This document shows positions 28,690 to 37,842 of a stretch of 64,000 nt of DNA, piece after piece. Below the pieces are notes generated by a model. It was not told the origin of the DNA and searched no databases. It was given only the letters and a program-made list of their open reading frames with translations. The stretch covers positions 492,684 through 556,683 of the forward strand of contig NZ_KQ948991.1 in assembly GCF_001514265.1 (NCBI RefSeq), written 5' to 3'. This stretch comes from Streptomyces resistomycificus (GTDB lineage Bacteria > Actinomycetota > Actinomycetes > Streptomycetales > Streptomycetaceae). How positions within the stretch are numbered: position 1 is the stretch's first letter; every line of letters starts with the position of its first letter. The position numbers were made by a program, and so were the translations under genes.

Positions 28690-29562
28690 CTTCTTCTCGA
28701 CCGCGTGACCGCCGAACTGGTTCCGCAGCGCGGCGATCATCTTCATCTGCGGCGAGTCCTCCTGGCGCGACGCGAACCGCGCGAAGAGGGAGGCCGTGAT
28801 CGCGGGCAGCGGCACGGCGTTGTCGATGGCGGCTTCCACAGTCCAGCGTCCCTCGCCGGAGTCCTGTGCAAAACCCTTCAGCCTGTCCAGGTGCTCGTCC
28901 TCGTCAAGGGCGTTCACCGCGAGGTCGAGCAGCCAGGAACGGATGACCGTGCCCTCCTGCCAGGAGCGGAAGACCTCCCGGACGTCCGTGACGGAGTCGA
29001 CCTTCTCCAGCAGTTCCCAGCCTTCGGCGTAGGCCTGCATCATCGCGTACTCGATGCCGTTGTGGACCATCTTCGCGAAGTGGCCCGCGCCGACCTTGCC
29101 GGCATGCACCGCTCCGAGGTCGCCCTCGGGCTTCAGCGCGTCGAAGACCGGCTGCACCTTGGCGACGTTCTCCGCGTCGCCGCCGTACATCAGCGCGTAG
29201 CCGTTCTCCAGGCCCCAGACGCCGCCGGAGACGCCGCAGTCGACGAAGCCGATGCCCTTGGCTGCCAGCTCCTCGGCGTGCTTCTCGTCGTCGGTCCACC
29301 GGGAGTTCCCGCCGTCCACGACGACGTCGCCGGGCTCGAGCAGCTCGGCGAGCTCGTCGACGGTCGACTGGGTCGCGGCGCCGGCCGGGACCATCACCCA
29401 GACCACACGCGGGCCCTTGAGCTTGCCCACAAGCTCAGAGAGGCTGTGGACATCGGCGAGGTCCGGGTTGCGGTCGTATCCGATGACGGTGTGGCCTGCG
29501 CGGCGAATCCGCTCGCGCATGTTGCCGCCCATCTTGCCGAGGCCGACGAGACCGAGCTCCAT
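28687..29562 (-). CDS. gnd: 6-phosphogluconate dehydrogenase (decarboxylating, short form)
   Basis: A 291-residue enzyme that oxidises 6-phosphogluconate to ribulose 5-phosphate and CO2. The Rossmann motif GLGKMGGNM opens the protein, and the substrate region GVSGGVWGLENGYALMYGG and KMVHNGIEYAMMQ are conserved. At about 290 residues it belongs to the short YqeC-like group, not the 470-residue form. ATG at 29562. Its place between dnaN and recF is a known Streptomyces feature. Confidence 0.94.
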   Translation of the reverse strand: MELGLVGLGKMGGNMRERIRRAGHTVIGYDRNPDLADVHSLSELVGKLKGPRVVWVMVPAGAATQSTVDELAELLEPGDVVVDGGNSRWTDDEKHAEELAAKGIGFVDCGVSGGVWGLENGYALMYGGDAENVAKVQPVFDALKPEGDLGAVHAGKVGAGHFAKMVHNGIEYAMMQAYAEGWELLEKVDSVTDVREVFRSWQEGTVIRSWLLDLAVNALDEDEHLDRLKGFAQDSGEGRWTVEAAIDNAVPLPAITASLFARFASRQEDSPQMKMIAALRNQFGGHAVEKK

Positions 29563-29701
29563 CAGTGTTCCTTAGGTTTGCGACGTGGCGTTACGGCACT
29601 TCCGTACCTGCGTCCGAGCCTAAACCCGGACGCTCGCTCACATCTGTGGGCATACGCGCTCAAACGTAGGCCCCGACCTGCGGGTTCTCTGGAGGGGTCG
29701 G

Positions 29702-30832
29702 TCAGCCGCTGAGGCGCACCGGCATGATCAGGTACTTGTAGGCCTCGTCCGCCTCGGCGTCCAGGGCCGGCTTGCCGCTGAGCAGCGCGGGCTTCGTGGA
29801 CGTCGTGAAGGACAGCTGGGCCACCGGGGAGTCGATGGCGCTCAGGCCGTCCAGCAGGAAGGTCGGGTTGAAGGCGATCGAGATGTCGTCGCCCTCGAGC
29901 TGGGCGTCGACCCTTTCCACAGCCTGTGCGTCGTCGCTGGAGCCGGCCTCCAGGATGAGCACGCCCTGCTCGAAGCTGAGCCGCACCGGGGTGTTGCGCT
30001 CCGCGACCAGGGCCACACGCTTGACGGCCTCCACGAAGGGGGCGGTCTCGATCACGGCGACGGAGTTGAACTCCGTCGGGAACAGAGTGCGGTACTTCGG
30101 GAGGTCGCCCTCCAGGAGGCGGGTCGTCGTGCGGCGGCCCGCGCCCTCGAAGCCGATGAGGCCCTCGCCCGAGCCGCCACCGGACAGCGCCAGGATGACG
30201 CTGTCGCCGCTTGTGAGGGCCTTGGCGGTGTCCAGGAGCGTCTTGGCGGGGACCAGCGCGACCGCGGACGCCTCGGGGTTCTCCGGCTTCCACAGGAACT
30301 CGCGGACCGCGAAGCGGTAGCGGTCGGTGGACGCCAGCGTGACGGTGTCGCCCTCGATCTCGATGCGCACACCGGTGAGGACGGGCAGCGTGTCGTCACG
30401 GCCCGCGGCGATGGCGACCTGGGCGGCGGCCGCGGCGAAGACCTCGCCGGGAACCGTGCCCGTGGCGTTCGGCATCTGCGGCAGGGCCGGGTACTCCTCC
30501 ACAGGCAGGGTGTGGAGTGTGAACCGCGAGGAGCCGCAGACCACGGTCGCCCGTACACCGTCTGTGGAAATCTCCACCGGGCGGTTGGGGAGGGCGCGGC
30601 AGATGTCGGCGAGCAGCCGGCCCGAGACGAGGACCGTGCCCTCCTCGTCGACCTCGGTCTCCACGGAGACACGTGCGGAGACCTCGTAGTCGAAGCTGGA
30701 CAGGCTCAGCTGGCCGTCCTCGGCCTTCAGCAGCAGGCCGGCGAGGACCGGCGCCGGCGGACGGGCCGGGAGGCTGCGTGCCGCCCAGGCCACTGCCTCC
30801 GCGAGTACGTCGCGTTCCACCCGGATCTTCAC
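29702..30832 (-). CDS. dnaN: DNA polymerase III beta sliding clamp
   Basis: A 376-residue ring-forming clamp. It starts at GTG 30832 (VKIRVERDVLAEAVAWAAR), the conserved N-terminus; a long open frame continues into the origin but is not coding. The C-terminal YKYLIMPVRL is the family end. It is the first gene after oriC on this side. Confidence 0.97.
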   Translation of the reverse strand: MKIRVERDVLAEAVAWAARSLPARPPAPVLAGLLLKAEDGQLSLSSFDYEVSARVSVETEVDEEGTVLVSGRLLADICRALPNRPVEISTDGVRATVVCGSSRFTLHTLPVEEYPALPQMPNATGTVPGEVFAAAAAQVAIAAGRDDTLPVLTGVRIEIEGDTVTLASTDRYRFAVREFLWKPENPEASAVALVPAKTLLDTAKALTSGDSVILALSGGGSGEGLIGFEGAGRRTTTRLLEGDLPKYRTLFPTEFNSVAVIETAPFVEAVKRVALVAERNTPVRLSFEQGVLILEAGSSDDAQAVERVDAQLEGDDISIAFNPTFLLDGLSAIDSPVAQLSFTTSTKPALLSGKPALDAEADEAYKYLIMPVRLSG

Positions 30833-31011
30833 TGTTGCCGCCTCCTGCTGTTGCCGGCGCTTCTCGCCCTGCCTGGCTTCGTCGTCTGTCGCGGTGTCGT
30901 CGGTCTCGGTGAGGTGAAGGACACCGGGGACCAGTCTGACGCACCGCACTGACAGTCGGTGCCCCTCGGGGTCAAGTCGTGACGAGGGGCAGTCGCGAGC
31001 CGGACAGCGAG

Positions 31012-31584
31012 TTGTGCACAGGACCCCCTTCGAAACGGATTCCCAGCTCTCTCTAGTTGGGAGTAGTAGTAGGGCCTGTGGATACCGTGGATAACCGCGT
31101 TTTCCCAGCTCAGAGCGGAAATTTTGTCCACTGCCCCTGTGGGTGACGACGGTGGACAACCGGGCACTTCTGTGGAGAACGGAAAGTTCTGCACACTCCG
31201 TGCACAGCCTGGGGCCACTTCTCCCCAGCGCCGTCCCCAGCTTTGCCCCCGTTTCCCACAGGCCAACCCGGCACCTTCGTGTGACGCCTTTCACTCGACA
31301 CGGTGAGGAGGCGCGTCGCGTTGCCGAACAGTGGACAGCGGTGTGGAGAAGCTGGAGATCGCTGGGGACAACCGGCCGTGGCCTGTGGGCAGGCGGTGGA
31401 CAACTTGATGCACAGCCTGTGGATGATCTCGCTGTCCACAGTCTGTGGAGATCTTTCGTCCACCAATCCACAGCCACCTGACCTGGTCTGATGGTCCCTC
31501 AACAGGAGGCCCTGTGGACACGATCTGGACAACTTCCCAGTCCCCAGGATGTGGACGGAAGAAAGTCGCCTGATCTGTGGAGGG
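31012..31584. other. oriC: Chromosomal replication origin oriC
   Basis: The non-coding 890 bases between dnaN and dnaA carry about twenty nonamers close to the Streptomyces DnaA box TTGTCCACA in both orientations. Good matches on the reverse strand are GGTGGACAA at 31151-31159 and 31395-31403, CGTGGATAA at 31086-31094, TGTGGAGAA at 31171 and 31342, TGTGGATGA at 31418, TGTGGACAC at 31513 and TCTGGACAA at 31524. Forward ones include TTGTCCACT at 31124, CTGTCCACA at 31432, TCGTCCACC at 31456 and CAATCCACA at 31464. A sparse left group (31012-31180) and a dense right group (31330-31584) are separated by about 150 bases. No reading frame is conserved. Confidence 0.95.
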
Positions 31585-31642
31585 AGGCCGTAACCCGGCA
31601 GGTATTCGAACAGCGGATGTCCGACGCGGGCCGCCGGAACGA

Positions 31643-31682
31643 CCGAGGGCGCCCTCGGGAACTCGTCCCTGGGCGCCCTCGG
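31643..31682 (-). terminator. Terminator after dnaA
   Basis: A perfect 12-bp stem, CCGAGGGCGCCC at 31643-31654 with 31671-31682, around a 16-base loop. It sits 40 bases past the dnaA stop and shields the origin from transcription. Confidence 0.8.
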
Positions 31683-31722
31683 AGGCGTGTTTCTAGGTCT
31701 GGGGGCCGCGTCTTGTGCCCTG

Positions 31723-33738
31723 TCAGCCGTTCTTGATGCGGTTGGTCAGCTCGGTGACCTGGTTGTAGATGGAGCGTCGCTCGGCCATCAGATTGCGGAT
31801 CTTGCGGTCCGCGTGCATGACCGTCGTGTGGTCGCGGCCGCCGAACAGCGCACCGATCTTCGGCAGCGAGAGGTCCGTCAGCTCACGGCACAGGTACATG
31901 GCGATCTGCCGGGCGGTCACCAGGGCGCGGCCGCGCGAGGTGCCGCACAGGTCCTCGACCGTGAGACCGAAGTAGTCGGCGGTCGCGCCCATGATGGCCG
32001 TCGACGTGATCTCCGGGGCCGAGTCCTCACCCCCGGGGATCAGGTCCTTGAGAACGATCTCCGTGAGCCCCAGGTCCACCGGCTGCCGGTTGAGCGACGC
32101 GAACGCCGTCACCCTGATCAGCGCGCCCTCCAGTTCGCGGATGTTGCGCGAGATCCGGGAGGCGATGAACTCCAGGACCTCCGGCGGGGCGTTCAGCTGC
32201 TCCTGCACCGCCTTCTTGCGGAGGATGGCGATCCGGGTCTCCAGCTCGGGCGGCTGGACGTCGGTGATCAGACCCCACTCGAAACGGTTCCGCAGCCGGT
32301 CCTCCAGGGTCACCAGCTGCTTGGGCGGCCGGTCGCTGGAGAGCACGATCTGCTTGTTGGCGTTGTGAAGCGTGTTGAAGGTGTGGAAGAACTCCTCCTG
32401 TGTCGACTCCTTGTCCGCGAGGAACTGGATGTCGTCGACGAGCAGGATGTCCATCTCGCGGTAGCGCTTGCGGAAGCTGTCGCCCTTGCCGTCGCGGATC
32501 GAGTTGATGAACTCGTTGGTGAACTCCTCCGAGCTCACGTACCGCACGCGCGTGCCGGGGTAGAGGCTGCGCGCGTAGTGGCCGATCGCGTGCAGAAGAT
32601 GCGTTTTGCCGAGCCCCGACTCGCCGTAGATGAAGAGCGGGTTGTACGCCTTCGCCGGCGCTTCGGCGACCGCCACCGCGGCCGCGTGCGCGAAGCGGTT
32701 GGAGGCGCCGATGACGAACGTGTCGAAGAGGTACTTCGGGTTCAGGCGCGCGGTCGGTTCGCCAGGACCGGTCGCCGGCGCCGGCTGCGCGGCCAGCGGG
32801 CCGGGGGCGCCGGTGGTGGGCAGCGGGGATCCGACGGGACCGCCGCGGTGCACGCGTCCGGATCCCGAGGGCGGCTCGGGACGCTCGCGGCGGGCGTCAC
32901 GCGCGTCCTCGTCGGCCCGGTGGCGACCGTAGTCCGGTCGCTGGTCGTAGTCGGAGCGCGGGTCGTAGTCGGAGCGCTGGGAGTCGTAGGACGGGCGCTC
33001 CATGCGGTCCATGGGCTGCGGACGGTAGTCCTGCGTGTACGAGTCCTTCGACGGAGATCCGTACGAGTCCTGTGAGGGGCCGCCGTAGGAGTCCTGTGAC
33101 GGGGGTCCGTAGGAATCCTGGGCCGGCGGGCCGTAGGAGTCCTGCGAGGGAGAGGCGTAGGGGTCGCGCTCGGGGAAGCCGAGCCGCTGCTGCTGCCAGC
33201 TGTACTCGTCCTGCTGCGGGCGCGGCCAGGCTCCGGGCTCGGGGCGCTGGTACTCCGAGGGGTACGTGGGGCGGGCGGTCGGGAGCTGGTCGGGGCGCTG
33301 CGTGTGGTCGCCCTGGGCTCCGGGATGCTGCTCGGAGCGGCCCGGGCCGGGGTCGTCGGCGCGGTGGCGGCCGTAGCCCTCGTACTGGCCGGAGGGGAGC
33401 TCGGGTTCCTCGTAGCGCGGCTGGGGCCGGGTCGGGGGGCTCGGCGGTGCAGGGGGCTCACCGGCGGAGTCGTCGACGGTGATCGCGATGCGGATCGGGC
33501 GGCCGCATTCGCGGCTCAGCGTCTCGCTCACGACGGGGGCGAGACGGCCCTCCAGTACGTTCTTCGCAAATTCGTTCGGCACGGCGAGCAGTGCGGTGTC
33601 CGCCACGAGCGCGAGCGGCTGGCAGCGCCGGATCCAGTGTTCGTCCTTGACCTCGACGCCCTGCCCACGGCCGTTGTCGAGAAGTTGCTCCAGTACTCGT
33701 GGCCACACTGCGGCAAGATCGGCAGGTACGTCAGCCAC
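31723..33738 (-). CDS. dnaA: Chromosomal replication initiator DnaA
   Basis: A 671-residue initiator. Domain I occupies about residues 1-90. Domain II is very long (about 240 residues), acidic, Pro/Gln-rich, with about five 8-residue repeats of the QDSYGPP type, a Streptomyces trait. Domain III is the AAA+ ATPase with Walker A GESGLGKTHLL (about 372) and Walker B ILLVDDIQFL. Domain IV carries the DNA-binding helix-turn-helix with DLSLPKIGALFGGRDHTTVMHA. GTG at 33738 is the conserved start. Transcription runs toward oriC, with a terminator between. Confidence 0.98.
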   Translation of the reverse strand: MADVPADLAAVWPRVLEQLLDNGRGQGVEVKDEHWIRRCQPLALVADTALLAVPNEFAKNVLEGRLAPVVSETLSRECGRPIRIAITVDDSAGEPPAPPSPPTRPQPRYEEPELPSGQYEGYGRHRADDPGPGRSEQHPGAQGDHTQRPDQLPTARPTYPSEYQRPEPGAWPRPQQDEYSWQQQRLGFPERDPYASPSQDSYGPPAQDSYGPPSQDSYGGPSQDSYGSPSKDSYTQDYRPQPMDRMERPSYDSQRSDYDPRSDYDQRPDYGRHRADEDARDARRERPEPPSGSGRVHRGGPVGSPLPTTGAPGPLAAQPAPATGPGEPTARLNPKYLFDTFVIGASNRFAHAAAVAVAEAPAKAYNPLFIYGESGLGKTHLLHAIGHYARSLYPGTRVRYVSSEEFTNEFINSIRDGKGDSFRKRYREMDILLVDDIQFLADKESTQEEFFHTFNTLHNANKQIVLSSDRPPKQLVTLEDRLRNRFEWGLITDVQPPELETRIAILRKKAVQEQLNAPPEVLEFIASRISRNIRELEGALIRVTAFASLNRQPVDLGLTEIVLKDLIPGGEDSAPEITSTAIMGATADYFGLTVEDLCGTSRGRALVTARQIAMYLCRELTDLSLPKIGALFGGRDHTTVMHADRKIRNLMAERRSIYNQVTELTNRIKNG

Positions 33739-33839
33739 AGGGCACGCTCTCTCATGGGTCCCACGAACGTGTGGTTCGGGACGGGTCGGGATTCAGATGG
33801 GGTCGGGCGGGTGCAAGGGAACGAGTCGGAAGTCCAGCC

Positions 33840-33894
33840 ACGGTAGTCAGGGCGACGGGTGCGGTTCAAGTTGTTGTCCCCAGCCTGTGGATAG
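33840..33894 (-). promoter_or_regulatory. Likely dnaA promoter with DnaA boxes
   Basis: On the reverse strand TTGAAC (33869-33864), an 18-base spacer and TACCGT (33845-33840) form a plausible housekeeping promoter, about 100 bases before the start codon. Just upstream are TTGTCCCCA at 33874-33882 and TGTGGATAG at 33886-33894, opposed near-match DnaA boxes, consistent with autoregulation known for Streptomyces dnaA. Confidence 0.65.
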
Positions 33895-34110
33895 TGTCTC
33901 CCGGTGACCGCTGGTTTGACCGGATGGCGTAGCCGCGCGTACCGTAACCAGGTCGAGTTGTCGATGGCTGCTGCCGCCTGCCTCCGATGGGCACAGGTCA
34001 CTTGGGTGATCGGTCAGCGGTGCACTCGGGCGTAACGCGAGCTACTCGTGGGCGCACGGTGACAGCCAGGACGGCACCCGAAACCAACGATTTATTTCTG
34101 GAGCCCCCTA
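33895..34110. other. Rest of the dnaA-rpmH divergent gap
   Basis: Non-coding. It must contain the rpmH promoter; I could not place one with confidence. No repeat or RNA structure stands out. Confidence 0.4.
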
Positions 34111-34248
34111 GTGAGCAAGCGCACCTTCCAGCCGAACAACCGTCGTCGCGCGAAGACCCACGGTTTCCGCCTGCGGATGCGCACCCGTGCCGGTCGTGCG
34201 ATTCTCGCGAACCGCCGCAGCAAGGGTCGCGCCAGCCTGTCCGCCTGA
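34111..34248 (+). CDS. rpmH: Ribosomal protein bL34
   Basis: A 45-residue, Arg/Lys-rich protein of the large ribosomal subunit: SKRTFQPNNRRRAKTHGFRL is the family signature. GTG at 34111, preceded by GGAG at 34100-34103. It opens the forward operon rpmH-rnpA-yidD-yidC-jag-rsmG. Confidence 0.97.
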   Translation: MSKRTFQPNNRRRAKTHGFRLRMRTRAGRAILANRRSKGRASLSA

Positions 34249-34269
34249 GTCTGATCAGGTCATGACGTC

Positions 34270-34641
34270 GTGCTGCCTACCGAGCATCGGCTGAGGCGGC
34301 GCGAAGACTTCGCGACCGCGGTACGACGGGGTCGTCGGGCTGGACGCCCGACTCTCGTCGTCCATCTACGTAGCGGTGCCACGGACCCGCACGCGCCTGG
34401 GGAGAGCGCTCCCCCGACGCGTGCGGGTTTCGTCGTGAGCAAGGCTGTGGGTGGCGCGGTGGTGCGCAACAAGGTCAAGCGCAGGCTTCGCCACCTGATG
34501 CGCGATCGAGTCGCCGCCTTGCCCCCCGGTAGCCTGGTAGTCGTACGAGCGTTGCCCGGTTCGGGTGATGCCGATCATGCACAACTGGCCCGAGACCTGG
34601 ATGCCGCTCTGGAGCGGCTGCTGGGAGGGGGCGCGCGATGA
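34270..34641 (+). CDS. rnpA: Ribonuclease P protein component
   Basis: A 123-residue basic protein that binds RNase P RNA for tRNA 5' maturation. It begins LPTEHRLRRREDF and has the conserved RNR-like motif in VVRNKVKRRLRHLMR. GTG at 34270. Its stop overlaps the yidD start (ATGA). Confidence 0.96.
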   Translation: MLPTEHRLRRREDFATAVRRGRRAGRPTLVVHLRSGATDPHAPGESAPPTRAGFVVSKAVGGAVVRNKVKRRLRHLMRDRVAALPPGSLVVVRALPGSGDADHAQLARDLDAALERLLGGGAR

Positions 34642-34991
34642 AGTACCCGCTGCTGGCGCTGATCAAGGTCTACCAGTGGACCATCAGCCCTCTGCTCGGG
34701 CCGGTGTGCAAGTACTACCCGTCGTGCTCCCACTACGGGTACCAGGCCATCGACCGGCATGGTGCGCTCAAGGGCACGGCACTCACGGCCTGGCGCATCC
34801 TGCGGTGCAATCCGTGGTCGCTCGGCGGTGTGGACCATGTTCCGCCGCGCAAGCGTCCGCGGTGGCACGAAATGCTGCGTGGCGCCTGGCGCACACGCAG
34901 GGGCGGGTCCTCCTCCGCCGAACTGGCCGCCGAGGGGCAGGCTCTTACGAGCCCGGCCGCAGAGACCCCGTCCCATGCCCAAGGAGCATGA
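34638..34991 (+). CDS. yidD: Membrane protein insertion efficiency factor YidD
   Basis: A 117-residue protein. The DUF37 core has YQWTISPLLGPVCKYYPSCSHYG with paired cysteines and the later LRCNPWSLGGVDHVP. The amphipathic N-terminus associates with the inner membrane face. The C-terminal 40 residues are an Ala/Glu-rich extension longer than in E. coli. ATG overlaps the rnpA stop. Confidence 0.94.
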   Translation: MKYPLLALIKVYQWTISPLLGPVCKYYPSCSHYGYQAIDRHGALKGTALTAWRILRCNPWSLGGVDHVPPRKRPRWHEMLRGAWRTRRGGSSSAELAAEGQALTSPAAETPSHAQGA

Positions 34992-34994
34992 TTA

Positions 34995-36245
34995 GTGGAC
35001 ACGATTGCCGGCTTCTTCAGCTTCATCACGACACCCGTTTCCTGGGTCATCGTCCAGTTCCACACGGTGTACGGCGCCGTCTTCGGCCCTGATACCGGCT
35101 GGGCCTGGGGCTTGTCCATCGTGTCCCTGGTGATCCTGATCCGTATCTGCCTGATCCCGCTCTTCGTGAAGCAGATCAAGGCGACCCGGGCCATGCAGAC
35201 GCTGCAGCCCGAGATGAAGAAGATCCAGGAGCGCTACAAGAACGACAAGCAGCGCCAGTCCGAAGAGATGATGAAGCTGTACAAGGAGACGGGCACCAAC
35301 CCGCTCTCCTCGTGCCTTCCCATCCTGGCGCAGTCCCCGTTCTTCTTCGCGCTGTACCACGTGCTCAACAGCATCGCGAACAACGACACCATCGGTGTCA
35401 TCAACGAGAGCCTGCTGCAGAGCGCGCAGAAGGCGCACATCTTCGGTGCCCCGCTGGCCGCGAAGTTCACCGACAGCTCCTCGGACGTCGCCGCGCTCGA
35501 CGCCTCGCTGACCACCGTTCGCATCGTGACCGCGGTCATGATCGTCCTGATGTCGGCGTCGCAGTTCTACACGCAGCGCCAGCTGATGACGAAGAACGTC
35601 GACACCACGGTGAAGACGCCGTTCATGCAGCAGCAGAAGATGCTGATGTACGTCTTCCCGGTCATGTTCGCCGTCTTCGGCATCAACTTCCCGGTCGGTG
35701 TCCTCGTCTACTGGCTGACCACCAACGTGTGGACCATGGGCCAGCAGATGTACGTCATCCGCAACAACCCGACCCCGGGTTCCAAGGCGCAGGCCGCCTA
35801 CCTGGACCGTCTGTACAAGCACGTCACGCACCATGGCAAGACGCGAGGCCGTGGTGAGAAGGCCATCGTCAAGGCCATCGTCGCCAAGGGCCGTGACCGT
35901 AACGAGTTCGAGCGCAAGTTCATCAACGGCTTGAACAAGGCGGGCCTCGCGGCCCAGGCCGACGGCACCGTGGTGAAGGGCGAGGCACAGGCCGCCGTGC
36001 AGAACGAGGACGGTACGCCGACCAGCGCTGCCGCGCCCAAGCGTCAGCAGCCCAAGCGGCAGAGCAAGTCCCAGCGCCAGTCCGGCAGTGCCAAGGCGGC
36101 CGACGAGGGCCCGTCGCTCACCAAGTCCGACGAGCCCGAGGACGCCAAGCCCGCCGTTGCCAAGAAGCCCGGCGCCACCCGCAGCAAGGCCCAGTCCGGA
36201 CAGCGCAAGGGCCCGCAGCGGCCCAAGTCCCCGTCCAAGAAGTAA
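34995..36245 (+). CDS. yidC: Membrane protein insertase YidC/Oxa1
   Basis: A 416-residue insertase for membrane proteins. Hydrophobic segments near residues 8-35, 38-55, 108-130 and 185-250 surround the conserved LIRICLIPLFVKQIKATRAMQ and NPLSSCLPILAQSPFFFALY. The C-terminal 120 residues are basic and low-complexity and may contact ribosomes. GTG at 34995, three bases after the yidD stop. Confidence 0.96.
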   Translation: MDTIAGFFSFITTPVSWVIVQFHTVYGAVFGPDTGWAWGLSIVSLVILIRICLIPLFVKQIKATRAMQTLQPEMKKIQERYKNDKQRQSEEMMKLYKETGTNPLSSCLPILAQSPFFFALYHVLNSIANNDTIGVINESLLQSAQKAHIFGAPLAAKFTDSSSDVAALDASLTTVRIVTAVMIVLMSASQFYTQRQLMTKNVDTTVKTPFMQQQKMLMYVFPVMFAVFGINFPVGVLVYWLTTNVWTMGQQMYVIRNNPTPGSKAQAAYLDRLYKHVTHHGKTRGRGEKAIVKAIVAKGRDRNEFERKFINGLNKAGLAAQADGTVVKGEAQAAVQNEDGTPTSAAAPKRQQPKRQSKSQRQSGSAKAADEGPSLTKSDEPEDAKPAVAKKPGATRSKAQSGQRKGPQRPKSPSKK

Positions 36246-36260
36246 GAAGGAGTCCATCCC

Positions 36261-36773
36261 GTGACGGAAGGCACCACCTCCGCCGCTGCCGAGGGCGTAG
36301 ACACCCTGACCCGCCTGGAGCAGGAGGGTGAGATCGCGGCGGACTACCTCGAGGGTCTGCTCGACATCGCCGATCTCGACGGTGACATCGACATGGACGT
36401 CGAGGCCGACCGCGCCGCTGTGTCGATCATCAGCGACTCGGGCGGCCGCGACCTGCAGAAGCTGGTCGGCCGCGACGGCGAGGTGCTGGAAGCCCTGCAG
36501 GAGCTCACGCGCCTGGCGGTGCACCGGGAGACCGGGGACCGCAGCCGGCTGATGCTGGACATCGCGGGCTACCGCGCCCAGAAGCGTGCCGAGCTCTCCG
36601 AGCTCGGCGCCAAGGCCGCCGCCGAGGTCAAGAGCACCGGTGAGTCCGTGAAGCTGAAGCCGATGACGCCGTTCGAGCGCAAGGTCGTGCACGACGCGAT
36701 CAAGGCAGCCGGGCTGCGCAGCGAGTCCGAGGGCGAGGAGCCGCAGCGCTTCGTCGTCGTGCTTCCCGCCTGA
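36261..36773 (+). CDS. jag: Jag/KhpB-type RNA-binding protein (KH-R3H)
   Basis: A 170-residue cytoplasmic protein. A KH domain spans about residues 40-105 (GRDLQKLVGRDGEVLEALQ), then an R3H domain to the end (MTPFERKVVHDAIKAAGLRSESEG). It lacks the N-terminal Jag domain of firmicutes. GTG at 36261 with AAGGAG upstream, 15 bases after yidC. Confidence 0.93.
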   Translation: MTEGTTSAAAEGVDTLTRLEQEGEIAADYLEGLLDIADLDGDIDMDVEADRAAVSIISDSGGRDLQKLVGRDGEVLEALQELTRLAVHRETGDRSRLMLDIAGYRAQKRAELSELGAKAAAEVKSTGESVKLKPMTPFERKVVHDAIKAAGLRSESEGEEPQRFVVVLPA

Positions 36774-36791
36774 TCGGCCCGTTCGTTCCTC

Positions 36792-36820
36792 CGGCCCCGT
36801 CTGTTGCGCAGGCGGGGCCG
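36792..36820 (+). terminator. Hairpin after jag
   Basis: A 12-bp stem with one G-T pair (36792-36803 with 36809-36820), loop TTGCG, followed by AACTTTGT. It may partly end the operon before rsmG. Confidence 0.7.
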
Positions 36821-36896
36821 AACTTTGTCAGCCTGATACTGGTGGTTCTGGCGTCGGCGCCCGGTGCGCCCACGCGGTACGGAAGGACGGTCCCCC

Positions 36897-37613
36897 GTGA
36901 CGGAGGCAGCGGAGCTTCCCCCCGCGCCCGAGCAGGCCCGTGAGGTGTTCGGTGAGCGCTTCGCGGACGCGGTCCGCTATGCGGAGTTGCTCGCCGAGGC
37001 GGGCGTGCAGCGCGGGCTGATCGGTCCACGCGAGGTGCCCCGCCTGTGGGAGCGGCACCTGCTGAACTGCGCGGTGCTCTCGGAAGTCGTTCCCGAGGGC
37101 GTGACGGTGTGTGATGTCGGCTCGGGCGCGGGCCTGCCCGGCATTCCCCTGGCGCTGGTCCGGGAAGACCTCAAGATCACTCTCCTGGAGCCCTTGCTGC
37201 GGCGCACGAACTTCCTCACCGAGGTCGTGGAGCTGCTGGGCCTGGACCATGTGACGGTCGTTCGCGGCCGGGCCGAGGAAGTCATGGGTAAAATCACTCC
37301 CGTCCATGTGGTGACGGCACGGGCGGTGGCTCCGCTGGACCGGCTGGCGACCTGGGGGATTCCCCTGCTGCGCCCGTACGGGGAGATGCTCGCGCTCAAG
37401 GGCGACACCGCGGAGGAGGAGCTCAAGAGCGCGGCGACGGCACTGACCAAACTCGGCGCCGTCGAGACGTCCATCGTCCAGGTCGGTGAGGGCGTGGTGG
37501 ATCCGCTGTCCACAGTAGTGCGCGTCGAGGTCGGCGAAAGCCCAGGCGGTGTGCGCTTCGCGGCGAAGCGGGCCAAGGCGGCCAGGACGGGACGTGCGCG
37601 CCGCCGCCGCTGA
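36897..37613 (+). CDS. rsmG: 16S rRNA (guanine527-N7)-methyltransferase
   Basis: A 238-residue SAM-dependent methyltransferase (GidB). The SAM site is VCDVGSGAGLPGIPLAL, and LLRRTNFLTEV and HVVTARAVAPLDRL are conserved. GTG at 36897 is chosen because GGAAGGAC lies upstream. A DnaA-box-like CTGTCCACA falls inside the gene at 37506-37514. Confidence 0.95.
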   Translation: MTEAAELPPAPEQAREVFGERFADAVRYAELLAEAGVQRGLIGPREVPRLWERHLLNCAVLSEVVPEGVTVCDVGSGAGLPGIPLALVREDLKITLLEPLLRRTNFLTEVVELLGLDHVTVVRGRAEEVMGKITPVHVVTARAVAPLDRLATWGIPLLRPYGEMLALKGDTAEEELKSAATALTKLGAVETSIVQVGEGVVDPLSTVVRVEVGESPGGVRFAAKRAKAARTGRARRRR

Positions 37614-37706
37614 TCCGTCCTGACGACGAGACGTACTCCACACAAGCTGCCAAACCGACGCATGCCGGAGTGTCGCGACGGTTCGGCCCTCGACCCTGTG
37701 CATCGT

Positions 37707-37720
37707 GTTTCACGTGAAAC
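37707..37720. promoter_or_regulatory. parS: parS site upstream of parA
   Basis: Perfect GTTTCACGTGAAAC in the rsmG-parA gap, about 6 kb from oriC. Confidence 0.93.
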
Positions 37721-37815
37721 GTCGCTCACTGCTACACGGCATCATCAGCCGGGGCCGCGCTGCGGCCGAACCCCGCGACCGAAAGCCTCTCGGGTCACTC
37801 GATGAGGGAACCGAG

Positions 37816-37842
37816 TTGTCCACAGAGGTGGATTTCTCCACA
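37816..37842. promoter_or_regulatory. DnaA boxes upstream of parA
   Basis: TTGTCCACA at 37816-37824 matches the Streptomyces consensus exactly, and TTCTCCACA at 37834-37842 has one mismatch. Both are in the same orientation, 18 bases apart, inside the parA leader. Confidence 0.75.

Noticed and set aside
31687..33075. A 462-codon open frame opposite dnaA
   Set aside because: Antisense to dnaA; composition typical of a shadow frame.
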